From Bacteroidales bacterium UBA4345 (GTDB taxonomy: Bacteria > Bacteroidota > Bacteroidia > Bacteroidales > Paludibacteraceae), in NCBI GenBank assembly GCA_002396385.1, contig DGTD01000128.1:1-42483 (forward strand): a stretch of DNA of 42,483 bases. The letters run 5' to 3'. The notes beneath the pieces were generated by a model that saw only the letters and a list, made by a program, of their open reading frames with translations, did no database searches and was not told where the DNA came from. Shown here one piece after another: positions 17,882-26,820 of this stretch. Within the stretch, counting starts at the first letter, position 1; every line of letters begins with the position of its first letter. The position numbers were made by a program, and so were the translations under genes.

Positions 17882-19123
17882 TTACTTAGAGTAAAGTTCG
17901 ATTTCAACACGGCGGTTCTTAGCACGGCCAGCCAAAGTAGTGTTAGAAGCTACAGGGTTAGCAGAACCATAACCGAATGACTGGATCTTAGAAGCGCTAA
18001 CGCCCTTGTTAACCAAGTAAGCCTTAACAGCAGCGGCACGATCCTTAGAAAGCTGAAGGTTCTTAGCAGCCTGACCAGAGTTGTCGGTGTAACCCTTCAA
18101 AGTAACAGTCCATTCCTGGTGAGCCTTCAACAAAGTAGCAAGACCATCGAGAGAAGAGTAAGAAGACTGTTTGATGATAGCCTTAGCAGACTCGAACTCC
18201 AATTGAGAGAATGCAGTCTTGATGATTTCGTCCTCTTCCTTAGTAGGAGTGTAACGAACAGCAGGCTTAGTGTCGCGGATGTGCTTGTTCAAAGAATCCT
18301 GAGTAGCCTTCAACTCGTTCTGAAGCTTAGCGATCTGAGCGTTCTGGTTGTTGATCTGCTCCTCAAGACGAGAAGTCATTTCAGCAGCCTGACGTTTCTG
18401 TTCGTCAAGCAATGGAGTGATATCTGGCACTTCAACCTTAGGTTCGTAATCAACAAGCGCTACGTTGCGAACGTTGCGGTCGCCACCGAACTTGAAGCGG
18501 ACACCGAGGTCAGCCATCAACTGCCATGCGCCGCCGTCTTCACGTGGGTGCCACTGTTTGGTAGTAGCTCTTCTAGCCTGACCATCCAAACCGATAGCGA
18601 AGTACTTAGAAACGTTGTACTCGAAGTTCAAGCCCAACCAAGCGAAAGGTTTAGCACCATCGTTTTCGTAGCCTTTTCTAGCGCCTTCAGTAACTTCGTA
18701 ATCGTAAATCTGTGCGCCCAAACCACCATTCAGGTAAGCATTGAACTTCTGCCAGCCAGCAGAACGATACTTAGCCAAAAGGTTAGAAAGGTTTGAAGAA
18801 GCGAACAAAGAGATTTCGTGAGAAGCGTTATCGTACTTCTTCTGGTTGTTCAACGCATAAGTGTAGTCCAAACCAAGGCCCCACAAAGGATTGAAAGTAT
18901 ATTCAACCTGAGCACCGAACTGACCGTTGAAGTCTGAGTTTGGCATCAAAGATGCGCGATCGTTTGACTTTGACCAGTTGATAACGTTTACACCACCATG
19001 AGCCTGGAGAGACCAGTGGCACAAACCCTTAGCTGCAGCAGAATCAACCGCAACCTCTTCCTGTGCAAAAGCGTTGCATGCAACAGCAGATGCTACAAAT
19101 AAGCCTAAGAATTTTCTTTTCAT
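17882..19123 (-). CDS. OmpA-family outer-membrane protein
   Basis: A 413-residue protein with a signal peptide (about 1-20, ending AFA) and an N-terminal beta-barrel of about 200 residues with alternating aromatic strands (FGAQVEYTFNPLWGLGLDYTYAL). A coiled-coil linker follows (about 240-290: EQKRQAAEMTSRLEEQINNQNAQIAKLQNELKAT). The C-terminal OmpA domain (about 305-413) has the peptidoglycan-binding pattern LKGYTDNSGQAAKNLQLSKDRAAAVKAYLV and GRAKNRRVEIEL. It should tie the outer membrane to the cell wall. A strong -7 element and a terminator suggest a well-expressed single gene. Confidence 0.95.
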   Translation of the reverse strand: MKRKFLGLFVASAVACNAFAQEEVAVDSAAAKGLCHWSLQAHGGVNVINWSKSNDRASLMPNSDFNGQFGAQVEYTFNPLWGLGLDYTYALNNQKKYDNASHEISLFASSNLSNLLAKYRSAGWQKFNAYLNGGLGAQIYDYEVTEGARKGYENDGAKPFAWLGLNFEYNVSKYFAIGLDGQARRATTKQWHPREDGGAWQLMADLGVRFKFGGDRNVRNVALVDYEPKVEVPDITPLLDEQKRQAAEMTSRLEEQINNQNAQIAKLQNELKATQDSLNKHIRDTKPAVRYTPTKEEDEIIKTAFSQLEFESAKAIIKQSSYSSLDGLATLLKAHQEWTVTLKGYTDNSGQAAKNLQLSKDRAAAVKAYLVNKGVSASKIQSFGYGSANPVASNTTLAGRAKNRRVEIELYSK

Positions 19124-19181
19124 AAAAGATATTCAAATAAATTAAAACTTTTCTTTTCTAGAATAAAATCAAATTGTGTTG

Positions 19182-19189
19182 CAAATATA
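19182..19189 (-). promoter_or_regulatory. -7 element of ompA promoter
   Basis: TATATTTG on the minus strand, a full TAnnTTTG match. It gives a leader of about 50 bases before the ompA ATG. Confidence 0.7.
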
Positions 19190-19237
19190 TATATTTTCTG
19201 AGATATGTTTTACAACACATGGCGATTTTTTTTATAT

Positions 19238-21016
19238 TTACTTCTCACCTTGTGAAAGTTTGTCTTTCAAAGCAGCGAGAGCAGAGATGTCACCGAGAGT
19301 GCTCTTTTCAAGAGTGATGTTCACTGCAGCATCAGACTTCTTAGCAGCAGCCTTCTTCTTCTTGCCTTCGCCATCTTCGCCACCAGCCTGCCATACGCGG
19401 GTGTGAGAGAGAGAGATGTGGTGAGTATCTTTGTTGAACTCAGTAACACGGAAGTTGAGTTTTTCGCCTTCCTTAGCGACAGAGCCGTCTTCCTTAGCCA
19501 ACTGCTTAGAGAAAGCAAAACCTTCTACACCATTACCGAGGTTAACAACGGCGCCCTTATCCTTGATTTCAGTGATAGTACCCTCAACGATAGAGTCAAC
19601 AGCGAAAGAAGCCTCAAGAGCATCCCAAGGGTTTTCCTCAAGCTGCTTGTGACCCAGGCTGAGACGACGGTTTTCCTTGTCTATTTCAAGAACAACCACC
19701 TCAATGTCGGCACCAATCTGAGTGAATTCAGAAGGGTGTTTGAACTTCTTAGTCCAAGAGAGGTCAGAGATATGGATCAAGCCATCGACACCTTCTTCCA
19801 ATTCAACGAACACACCGAAAGTGGTGAAGTTGCGAACCTTGGCAGTGTGCTTAGAGCCAACGGCATATTTAGTTTCGATATTTTCCCATGGATCTGGTTT
19901 GAGCTGCTTGATACCGAGAGACATCTTGCGGGTTTCGCGGTCGAGAGTAAGGATAACAGCCTCAACCTCATCGCCAACCTTCAAGAAATCTTGAGCAGAG
20001 CGGAGGTGCTGAGACCAAGACATTTCAGAAACATGGATAAGACCCTCAACGCCAGGAGCGATTTCAACGAAAGCTCCGTAGTCAGCCATAACGACAACCT
20101 TACCCTTCACCTTGTCACCAACCTTGAGGTTAGCGTCAAGAGCATCCCAAGGATGAGGGGTAAGCTGCTTCAAACCGAGAGCGATACGCTTCTTCTCGTC
20201 GTCGAAGTTAAGGATAACGACATTGAGTTTCTGGTCGAGGTGTACAACCTCTTCAGGATGGGTAACACGGCCCCAAGAAAGGTCAGTGATGTGGATGAGA
20301 CCATCGACACCGCCGAGGTCGATGAACACACCGTAAGAAGTAATGTTCTTAACGGTACCTTCAAGGATCTGACCCTTTTCGAGCTGAGAGATAATATCTT
20401 TCTTCTGTGCTTCCAACTCAGCCTCGATAAGAGCCTTGTGGGAAACAACAACATTCTTAAATTCCTGGTTAATCTTAACGACTTTGAATTCCATTGTCTT
20501 ACCAACGAACACATCGTAGTCGCGGATAGGCTTAACATCGATCTGAGAGCCTGGGAGGAACGCCTCGATACCGAAAGCGTCAACAATCATACCACCCTTA
20601 GTTCTGCACTTGATCAAGCCCTTGAATACCTCGTCGTTTTCGAGAGCCTCGTTAACACGCTGCCAAGACTGAGACAAACGCGCTTTCTTGTGAGAAAGAA
20701 CCAACTGGCCCTTCTTGTCTTCCTGGCTTTCGATGAAACATTCAACCTGGTCACCGACCTTCAAGTCAGGATTGTAGCGGAACTCGTTAGTAGAGATGAT
20801 ACCGTCGGACTTGTAACCAACGTTAACAACGACTTCGCGCTTGTTCATAGAGATAACAGTACCCATAACGACTTGGCTGTCTTTAAGCGCATTAAGGGTA
20901 TTGTCATACTTTGCTTCGAGAGACTCCTTGCTTTCAGTAGCCTGGACATCACCATTTTCGTAGGTTGCCCAATCGAAATCTTCAAGAGGCTTTACCTGTT
21001 CAGTTAATTTGCTCAT
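19238..21016 (-). CDS. rpsA: 30S ribosomal protein S1
   Basis: mRNA-binding ribosomal protein of 592 residues. Six S1 repeats can be read in order: GTVISMNKREVVVNVG, GLIKCRTKGGMIVDAF, GTVKNITSYGVFIDLGGVDGLIHITDLSW, GKVVVMADYGAFVEIAPGVEGLIHVSEMSW, AKVRNFTTFGVFVELEEGVDGLIHISDLSW and GTITEIKDKGAVVNLGNGVEGF. Repeats 3-5 are the RNA-binding consensus type. A Lys/Ala-rich stretch (GKKKKAAAKK) precedes the C-terminus. A promoter with TAATTTTG lies about 60 bases upstream. Confidence 0.98.
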   Translation of the reverse strand: MSKLTEQVKPLEDFDWATYENGDVQATESKESLEAKYDNTLNALKDSQVVMGTVISMNKREVVVNVGYKSDGIISTNEFRYNPDLKVGDQVECFIESQEDKKGQLVLSHKKARLSQSWQRVNEALENDEVFKGLIKCRTKGGMIVDAFGIEAFLPGSQIDVKPIRDYDVFVGKTMEFKVVKINQEFKNVVVSHKALIEAELEAQKKDIISQLEKGQILEGTVKNITSYGVFIDLGGVDGLIHITDLSWGRVTHPEEVVHLDQKLNVVILNFDDEKKRIALGLKQLTPHPWDALDANLKVGDKVKGKVVVMADYGAFVEIAPGVEGLIHVSEMSWSQHLRSAQDFLKVGDEVEAVILTLDRETRKMSLGIKQLKPDPWENIETKYAVGSKHTAKVRNFTTFGVFVELEEGVDGLIHISDLSWTKKFKHPSEFTQIGADIEVVVLEIDKENRRLSLGHKQLEENPWDALEASFAVDSIVEGTITEIKDKGAVVNLGNGVEGFAFSKQLAKEDGSVAKEGEKLNFRVTEFNKDTHHISLSHTRVWQAGGEDGEGKKKKAAAKKSDAAVNITLEKSTLGDISALAALKDKLSQGEK

Positions 21017-21076
21017 TTTAAATGAATAAAAAAAATTAAAATTAGTGGTTTGACATTATGTGTATAAAATCGGGTG

Positions 21077-21084
21077 CAAAATTA
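21077..21084 (-). promoter_or_regulatory. -7 element of rpsA promoter
   Basis: TAATTTTG on the minus strand, a full match to TAnnTTTG, giving a leader of about 54 bases into rpsA. Confidence 0.65.
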
Positions 21085-21185
21085 CTAAAAATAAATGAGA
21101 ACCAGCACTCAAAGTCTCCATTTTTTCAATAAAAGCGCATAAAAACCACATTTTATCGCTAATTTTATGGAAAATTTAGTATTTC

Positions 21186-22103
21186 ATGCCCGACAAACTG
21201 AAACTTACCATATTAGGTAGAGGCTCGGCACTGCCATCGAAACTGGCCAACCAGAGTTCACAAATATTAGGGATTCACAACAAACTGATGCTAATAGACT
21301 GTGGCGAGGGCACGCAAATCGCCATCAGACAACTTGACATCGCACTTGCCAGGCTGAACCACATTTTCATCTCACACCTTCACGGAGACCATATATTAGG
21401 ATTACCAGGATTGTTGTCGACACTCGGCATGCTGGGCCGGAAAGGCGAATTGAACATATACGCGCATGCCGGATTGGAGAAATATATAACGCAACAAACC
21501 GAATTTTTCGGAGAAGATTTCGGCTACCCTATTTCCTTTCACCCGGTTGACCCGTTCCACACATCGACCATTTATGAAGACAAGGCCATAAAAGTAACCG
21601 CTTTTCCGCTTAAGCACTCTATTCCGAGCAGCGGATTCATTTTCGAGGAAAAGCCCAAGCCCCTCCACCTTCGCAAGGAGAAGGCCGACCAATACGGCGT
21701 TCCAATCTCACAATACTTAAATATAAAGAATGGTATGGATTACGTAACCGAAGAAGGGGTTGTGGTTCCCAACTCGGAACTCACTCTGCCAGCCGACCCC
21801 AGTAAGAAATACGTGTACTGCAGCGACACGGCCTACAACGAGAAGATGCTTCCGTTAATTGAGAACGCCGACTGCCTATACCACGAGGCGACTTTCTTAA
21901 GCGAGCACAAACTGCGTGCGAAAGAGACGCAACACAGCACCGCCGCCCAAGCGGCAGAAATAGCCAGGAAAGCCAAAGTAAAACAATTGATTATAGGCCA
22001 CATATCGGCCCGCTATACCGACTTCAGCCCCCTACTCGACGAGGCAAAAGCCATATTCAAGAACAGCCAGTTGGCGGAAGAGAAGAAAAGCTACTGGTTC
22101 TAA
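21186..22103 (+). CDS. rnz: Ribonuclease Z
   Basis: Metallo-beta-lactamase-fold nuclease that matures the 3' ends of tRNA precursors. The 305 residues are the usual bacterial length. The zinc motif FISHLHGDHILGLPG (His64, His66, Asp68, His69) is clear, followed by FPLKHSIPSSGFIFEE, YCSDTAYNE and HSTAAQAAEIA and the closing IIGHISARYTD with the last zinc His. It is divergent from rpsA and its stop overlaps the 3' end of the flavodoxin-fold gene on the other strand by 4 bases. Confidence 0.97.
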   Translation: MPDKLKLTILGRGSALPSKLANQSSQILGIHNKLMLIDCGEGTQIAIRQLDIALARLNHIFISHLHGDHILGLPGLLSTLGMLGRKGELNIYAHAGLEKYITQQTEFFGEDFGYPISFHPVDPFHTSTIYEDKAIKVTAFPLKHSIPSSGFIFEEKPKPLHLRKEKADQYGVPISQYLNIKNGMDYVTEEGVVVPNSELTLPADPSKKYVYCSDTAYNEKMLPLIENADCLYHEATFLSEHKLRAKETQHSTAAQAAEIARKAKVKQLIIGHISARYTDFSPLLDEAKAIFKNSQLAEEKKSYWF

Positions 22104-22636
22104 ACAGTAGACGCAAGGCGACACGCCTCGTCTAAGGCAGCATTCCCTTCAATGTCGCCCGCCTCTTTAACACCGCGCACCAACACAGAACCGAGATCGC
22201 GCAGATGGAAAAAATGGAGGCACAACCTGTATTGCATGACAATGGAATCGAACAACTGGGGTAACGTAGCCGCCCCCACGGCCAACAAAACCATCCGAGA
22301 GATTCGGAAACTATTGCGGATTGGATTGTGCAGACGGTCGACAAGCATTTTAAGTTGGGCACTTATACCATAAAAATAGACCGGAGTAGCCACCACCAGA
22401 ACGTCGGTATCGGCCAAGACCCTGTAAACACGCGCCATATCGTCGGGTTGCGGGCAAAGGTGGCCAGCATTGTGGAAACAGGCATTACAGCCTAGGCACG
22501 GATGAATGTCGAGTTGGGCCACATTCAAGATTTCAAATTCGTGCCGCGCATCAAGTCCGTCGGCAAAGGCACGCACCAGTCTGGCCGTATTACCGCATCG
22601 CCTCGGGCTCCCCATAAGTACAGTAACCTTAGCCAT
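22100..22636 (-). CDS. Flavodoxin-fold NAD(P)H-dependent FMN reductase-like protein
   Basis: A 178-residue protein with the flavin phosphate loop GSPRRCGNTARLV at the N-terminus. A Cys-containing segment HPCLGCNACFHNAGHLCPQPDDM follows, typical of the iron-sulfur-flavoprotein/NADPH-dependent FMN reductase group, then VVATPVYFYGISAQLKMLVDR, which contacts the flavin. The four Cys could be a redox or cluster site, but only close family knowledge would decide. It starts one base after the mfd stop, so it is co-transcribed with mfd. The substrate is unknown. Confidence 0.9.
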   Translation of the reverse strand: MAKVTVLMGSPRRCGNTARLVRAFADGLDARHEFEILNVAQLDIHPCLGCNACFHNAGHLCPQPDDMARVYRVLADTDVLVVATPVYFYGISAQLKMLVDRLHNPIRNSFRISRMVLLAVGAATLPQLFDSIVMQYRLCLHFFHLRDLGSVLVRGVKEAGDIEGNAALDEACRLASTV

Positions 22637-22637
22637 A

Positions 22638-25600
22638 CTATTTCGAAGTTATAGTTTGCAGGATAGTAATAGCCGTAGCGACAGAAGGAACACCGTTAAA
22701 CACGACAGCATGGTTGCCAGCCCCCTTGAAAGTGCATTGGGCAGGATGCGACACCACATAATCGATAATGTTACCAAACGTCTGCGACTTGAAATAGGGA
22801 GAGTTTTGTGCCGATATGAGGAAAGCCGTCATATGCGTGTTTTTCAGCACCAGTTTTTCAAATCCCAAAGCAATAGCCAGCCACCTGAGACGGACCAAGA
22901 GCATAAGGTTTTGCGCCTGTTCGGGAAGCGGTCCGAAACGGTCGACAAGGTTATCTTGAAACTTTTGCAACTCAGCCTCGTCTCTGACCGTATCTAAATC
23001 GCGGTAAAGGTTCATACGTTCCGACACATTGCTGATGTATTCGGCCGGGAACATCAGTTCCATATCGGTTTCCATCTGGCAGTCGGAAACAAAAGACTCG
23101 TTATCCCCTATAACGTCAGCCTCATTGGCATAGACATCGGCGAACTCTTCATTTTTAAGTTCATCGACCGCCTCATTCAGAATTTTATGATAGGTTTCGT
23201 AACCGAGGTCGGCAATAAATCCGCTTTGCTCAGCACCCAGCAAGTTACCCGCCCCACGTATGTCCAAATCCTGCATAGCGATATTGAACCCGCTGCCCAA
23301 GTCAGAGAACATCTCGATGGTCTCGAGCCTGCGACGGCTTTCATCGGGTAATGCAGAAAGCGGAGGAGAAAGCAAGTAACAGAACGCCCTCCGGTTGCTA
23401 CGGCCAACACGTCCCCTGAGTTGGTGCAAGTCGCTCAAACCGAAATTTTGGGCATCGTTAATAATAATCGTATTACAGTTAGAGATGTCGATACCCGATT
23501 CAATGATAGAAGTAGACAATAGAACGTCGTAGTCGAAATTCAGGAAATCGAGCACCACCTTTTCCAATTCCTCACCCGGCATCTGTCCATGTCCAATAAC
23601 GACCCGGGCAGACGGAACGAGCCTGTTAATCATATCTTTCAGAGGGAGGAGCGAAGCAATTCTATTGCTCACGAAAAAGACCTGTCCGTTACGGTTCAGT
23701 TCGAATTGGATAGCGTCGCGGATAACGGCTTCATTGAAAACCGACAATTCGGTTTGCACAGGATACCGGTTAGGCGGCGGAGTCGTCATAATCGACAAGT
23801 CGCGTGCCCCCATGAGCGAGAACTGCAGAGTTCTTGGGATAGGAGTAGCGGTCAGCGTCAGCGTATCGACATTGACCTTCATTTGTCGGATTTTCTCCTT
23901 GGTAGAGACACCGAATTTCTGTTCCTCGTCGATAACCAACAAGCCCAAATCTTTAAATTTAACGGTTTTACCAATCAGTTTATGGGTACCGATAATAATG
24001 TCAATTTTTCCGGCGGCCAAATCCTGCAAGACCTCCTTAGTAGCCTTAGCAGAACGGGTACGGCTCAGATAGTCGACCCGGCACGACATGCCCTTGAGCC
24101 TTTCCGAGAACGTTTGGAAGTGTTGGAAAGCCAAGACCGTAGTAGGAACAAGCACCGCCACCTGCTTATTGTCGGCAACGGCCTTATAGGCAGCGCGGAT
24201 AGCGATTTCGGTTTTTCCGAAACCCACATCACCACAAATAAGGCGGTCCATCGGCTCGTCCTTCTCCATATCCTTTTTCACATCGGCAGTCGCCTTCAAC
24301 TGGTCGGGCGTATCTTCATAAATAAACGAAGACTCCAACTCCTGCTGCAAGAAACTGTCGGGCGAGAAAGCGAACCCCCGTTCCTGTCTCCGCCGCGCAT
24401 AAAGTGCAATAAGGTCACGCGCAATGTCCTTAACCTTTTTCTTCGTCCGGTCTTTCAACGCCTGCCAGGCGCCCGTACCCAGTTTGTTAATCCTAGGTTC
24501 CTCGCCTTCCTTCCCTCTATATTTAGAGATTTTGTGTAAGGCATGAATGCTGATGAAGACCAAATCGTCGTCTTTGTATATAAGTTTTATAACCTCCTGC
24601 TTCTTCCCGTTAATGTCCATGGTCATAAGTCCGCCAAACCTACCAATACCGAAATCGATATGTGCGACATAGTCGCCGACCTGCAAAGTCTTCAACATTT
24701 TCAGTGTCATAGCGGCCTTACCGGCCCTAGCCCTTTCGGAAGACAGGCTGTATTTATGGAAGCGGTCGAAAATCTGGTGGTCGGTATAACAGCACAGTCG
24801 CAGGTCGTTGTCGACAAAGCCCTGATGCAGTGTTTTTTGGACGGGGACAAAGGAGACAGGCCGCTGCATGTCGTCGAAAATAGCCTTCAACCTGTCGGTT
24901 TGGTGAGGATTCGACGCCATAACATATATTTTGAACTTCAGGTCCGACATCTGACAAAAATTGTCGGCTATCAGCTCGAAGTTCTTATTGAACACCGGTT
25001 GTGGGGAAATATGGAACTCAAGAATAGCAGAGTCGGTGAAAGCGTTATGCAAGCCAAATTCGGCAATTTTGAAATTGGCGGTCAAGCCCACAAACTCGTC
25101 ATAAGAGAAAGCCTTTTCGAAGGCAGGATTCTCGTCACAGAGTTTGCTAATGCTGTCGCATGAGAAGTTATAATCGGAAAAAGCCAATAAAGTATCTTGT
25201 GGTATAAACTGAAGAAAAGGAATACTTTCCACAGCACCAGAATTGACATCAGAAACGATAGAGATTTTTTCTTTCCGCTCCTTCGACAACTGGGTGTCGA
25301 CCTCGAACATACGTATCGAGTCGACCTCGTCACCGAAAAAGTCAATACGGAACGGATAGTCGGACGAGTAGGAGAAAACATCGAGAATAGAGCCCCTCAC
25401 AGAGAACTGGCCGGGTTGGAAAACGAAGTCGACCTGTTCAAAACCGAACTTCAACAATTCCATCTTAACCGCCGACATGGTGATACGCTGTTTGACACCA
25501 ACCGACAGCGTTTTTGTCTGCAAAGAGGCAACAGAGACGACCCGTTCAAACAACGCTTCGGGATAAGTCACCACCATAGCACAATCGGCAGAGACATTCA

Positions 25601-25937
25601 GCGCGTTAAGGGTTTCGGTCCGCATAACCTCGTTACCCGAATCCTTTTCGCCATATTTGACCCCACGCTTATAGGAGGAAGGGAAAAAGAAGACATCAAG
25701 TCCGCCCGTTATTTGAACCAGATCGTTATAAAAATAAGCAGCGTCTTCCTGATTATCAAGAACAAAGAGGATGTTTTTGTTAATTTCGTGAAAAGCGGCC
25801 GAAAAAAAGACCGCATTATAAGAACCCGCCATACCCTTCAGCCAAATACGCTGATTTTTGTTGGCGGCGAACCACGAGTTGAACTTATTCAGTTGCGGAT
25901 GTTTATCCTGAAAAAGAAGTAAATCGGCAATATCCAT
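22638..25937 (-). CDS. mfd: Transcription-repair coupling factor Mfd
   Basis: ATP-dependent translocase that removes stalled RNA polymerase from lesions and recruits UvrA. The 1099-residue protein has an N-terminal UvrB-like part (to about 330) and an RNA-polymerase-binding domain (about 410-480, YVAHIDFGIGRFGGLMTM). The helicase core has Walker A GDVGFGKTE (about 568-576), DEEQKFGV (about 667), TATPIPRTLQFSLMGARDLS and the TRG region HQLRGRVGRSNRRAFCYLL. A C-terminal D7 domain follows. It follows the crp/fnr-like gene by 31 bases. Confidence 0.98.
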   Translation of the reverse strand: MDIADLLLFQDKHPQLNKFNSWFAANKNQRIWLKGMAGSYNAVFFSAAFHEINKNILFVLDNQEDAAYFYNDLVQITGGLDVFFFPSSYKRGVKYGEKDSGNEVMRTETLNALNVSADCAMVVTYPEALFERVVSVASLQTKTLSVGVKQRITMSAVKMELLKFGFEQVDFVFQPGQFSVRGSILDVFSYSSDYPFRIDFFGDEVDSIRMFEVDTQLSKERKEKISIVSDVNSGAVESIPFLQFIPQDTLLAFSDYNFSCDSISKLCDENPAFEKAFSYDEFVGLTANFKIAEFGLHNAFTDSAILEFHISPQPVFNKNFELIADNFCQMSDLKFKIYVMASNPHQTDRLKAIFDDMQRPVSFVPVQKTLHQGFVDNDLRLCCYTDHQIFDRFHKYSLSSERARAGKAAMTLKMLKTLQVGDYVAHIDFGIGRFGGLMTMDINGKKQEVIKLIYKDDDLVFISIHALHKISKYRGKEGEEPRINKLGTGAWQALKDRTKKKVKDIARDLIALYARRRQERGFAFSPDSFLQQELESSFIYEDTPDQLKATADVKKDMEKDEPMDRLICGDVGFGKTEIAIRAAYKAVADNKQVAVLVPTTVLAFQHFQTFSERLKGMSCRVDYLSRTRSAKATKEVLQDLAAGKIDIIIGTHKLIGKTVKFKDLGLLVIDEEQKFGVSTKEKIRQMKVNVDTLTLTATPIPRTLQFSLMGARDLSIMTTPPPNRYPVQTELSVFNEAVIRDAIQFELNRNGQVFFVSNRIASLLPLKDMINRLVPSARVVIGHGQMPGEELEKVVLDFLNFDYDVLLSTSIIESGIDISNCNTIIINDAQNFGLSDLHQLRGRVGRSNRRAFCYLLSPPLSALPDESRRRLETIEMFSDLGSGFNIAMQDLDIRGAGNLLGAEQSGFIADLGYETYHKILNEAVDELKNEEFADVYANEADVIGDNESFVSDCQMETDMELMFPAEYISNVSERMNLYRDLDTVRDEAELQKFQDNLVDRFGPLPEQAQNLMLLVRLRWLAIALGFEKLVLKNTHMTAFLISAQNSPYFKSQTFGNIIDYVVSHPAQCTFKGAGNHAVVFNGVPSVATAITILQTITSK

Positions 25938-25968
25938 ATCAAGAGTAAGCGATCGAAGCAGACAGAGA

Positions 25969-26670
25969 CTACCCTATCTTGCTAATCTTACGGAGTTGTT
26001 CCTCGTCGATAATCTTAATTTTACGTCCGTCGAGCGAAATAAGATTTTCGGCGACAAAAGTAGAAAGAGTTCTAATAGCGTTAGAAGTGGTCATATTAGA
26101 GAGGTTGGCCAAGTCTTCACGAGAGAGGAAAATGCTGATGGTTTCTCCATCAGATTCCACGCCATAACTATCTTTCAAGAAAAGCAACGATTCGGCCAGA
26201 CGGCCACGAATGTGTTTCTGGGTAAGACTGACAGCACGTTTGTCGGCAATACCCAAATCGACAGCCAGAGCCTGAATAAAATACCAGGCGAGGTCTTTAT
26301 TTTCAGAAATCAGTTTATGGATAACGGCTTTAGGTATAGCGTAGATTGTAGTGGCTTCAAAGGCGCAAGCAGCCGTCACAAAATCTTCTTCGGCAAACAT
26401 AGCCCTATAACCCAGCATTTCGAACGGTTTAACCATACGAACGATCTGGCTGCGTCCGCCAACACCGGTTTTATAGATTTTCACCTTACCCTTTACAACA
26501 CAATAAACCAACGTCGGAGTATCACCCTCACAGTAAATAATCTGGTTCTTCTTGTAATTCTGAACGATAACGTTCTCCTTCAAGAACTTCAACTGTTCTT
26601 TGGTCAATATTTTCCAAACATCAGAAACCTCATCAATGCTTTGATACTCGACTTTAGGGGTCTTTGCCAT
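25969..26670 (-). CDS. Crp/Fnr-family transcriptional regulator
   Basis: A 233-residue regulator with an N-terminal cyclic-nucleotide-binding-like beta-roll (about 30-130: YKKNQIIYCEGDTPTLVYCVVKGKVKIYK) and a C-terminal winged helix (about 165-230: LSREDLANLSNMTTSNAIRTLSTFVAENLISLDGRKIKIID). The arginine that binds cAMP in true Crp is not evident, and there is no Cys cluster as in Fnr, so the signal is unknown. It may head an operon with mfd and the flavoprotein. Confidence 0.93.
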   Translation of the reverse strand: MAKTPKVEYQSIDEVSDVWKILTKEQLKFLKENVIVQNYKKNQIIYCEGDTPTLVYCVVKGKVKIYKTGVGGRSQIVRMVKPFEMLGYRAMFAEEDFVTAACAFEATTIYAIPKAVIHKLISENKDLAWYFIQALAVDLGIADKRAVSLTQKHIRGRLAESLLFLKDSYGVESDGETISIFLSREDLANLSNMTTSNAIRTLSTFVAENLISLDGRKIKIIDEEQLRKISKIG

Positions 26671-26688
26671 ATTAATCCGATTTTTCTA

Positions 26689-26718
26689 CAAATTTATTAA
26701 AAAAAACACAAAACACAA
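26689..26718 (-). promoter_or_regulatory. Promoter of the crp/fnr-like gene
   Basis: On the minus strand TTG (26718-26716), a 19-base spacer and TAAATTTG (26696-26689), matching the Bacteroidota consensus well. Transcription would start about 10 bases before the ATG, giving a very short leader. Confidence 0.7.
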
Positions 26719-26769
26719 CTAAATCAGCCATCTAATAAAAAAGCGGTCAGCGCACAAGAAAAAATAACA

Positions 26770-26807
26770 AAAGCAGTGTATCAGAAGACCAAAAGACACA
26801 CTGCTTT
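26770..26807 (-). terminator. nadB terminator
   Basis: A 10-bp stem AAAGCAGTGT/ACACTGCTTT with an 18-base loop, 13 bases past the nadB stop; on the minus strand a T-rich stretch follows. Confidence 0.75.
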
Positions 26808-26820
26808 CATTTTCTGTATT

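Noticed and set aside
19403..21007. 534-codon + strand open frame opposite rpsA
   Set aside because: rpsA on the minus strand has six S1 domains; the long reverse frame arises from its codon bias.
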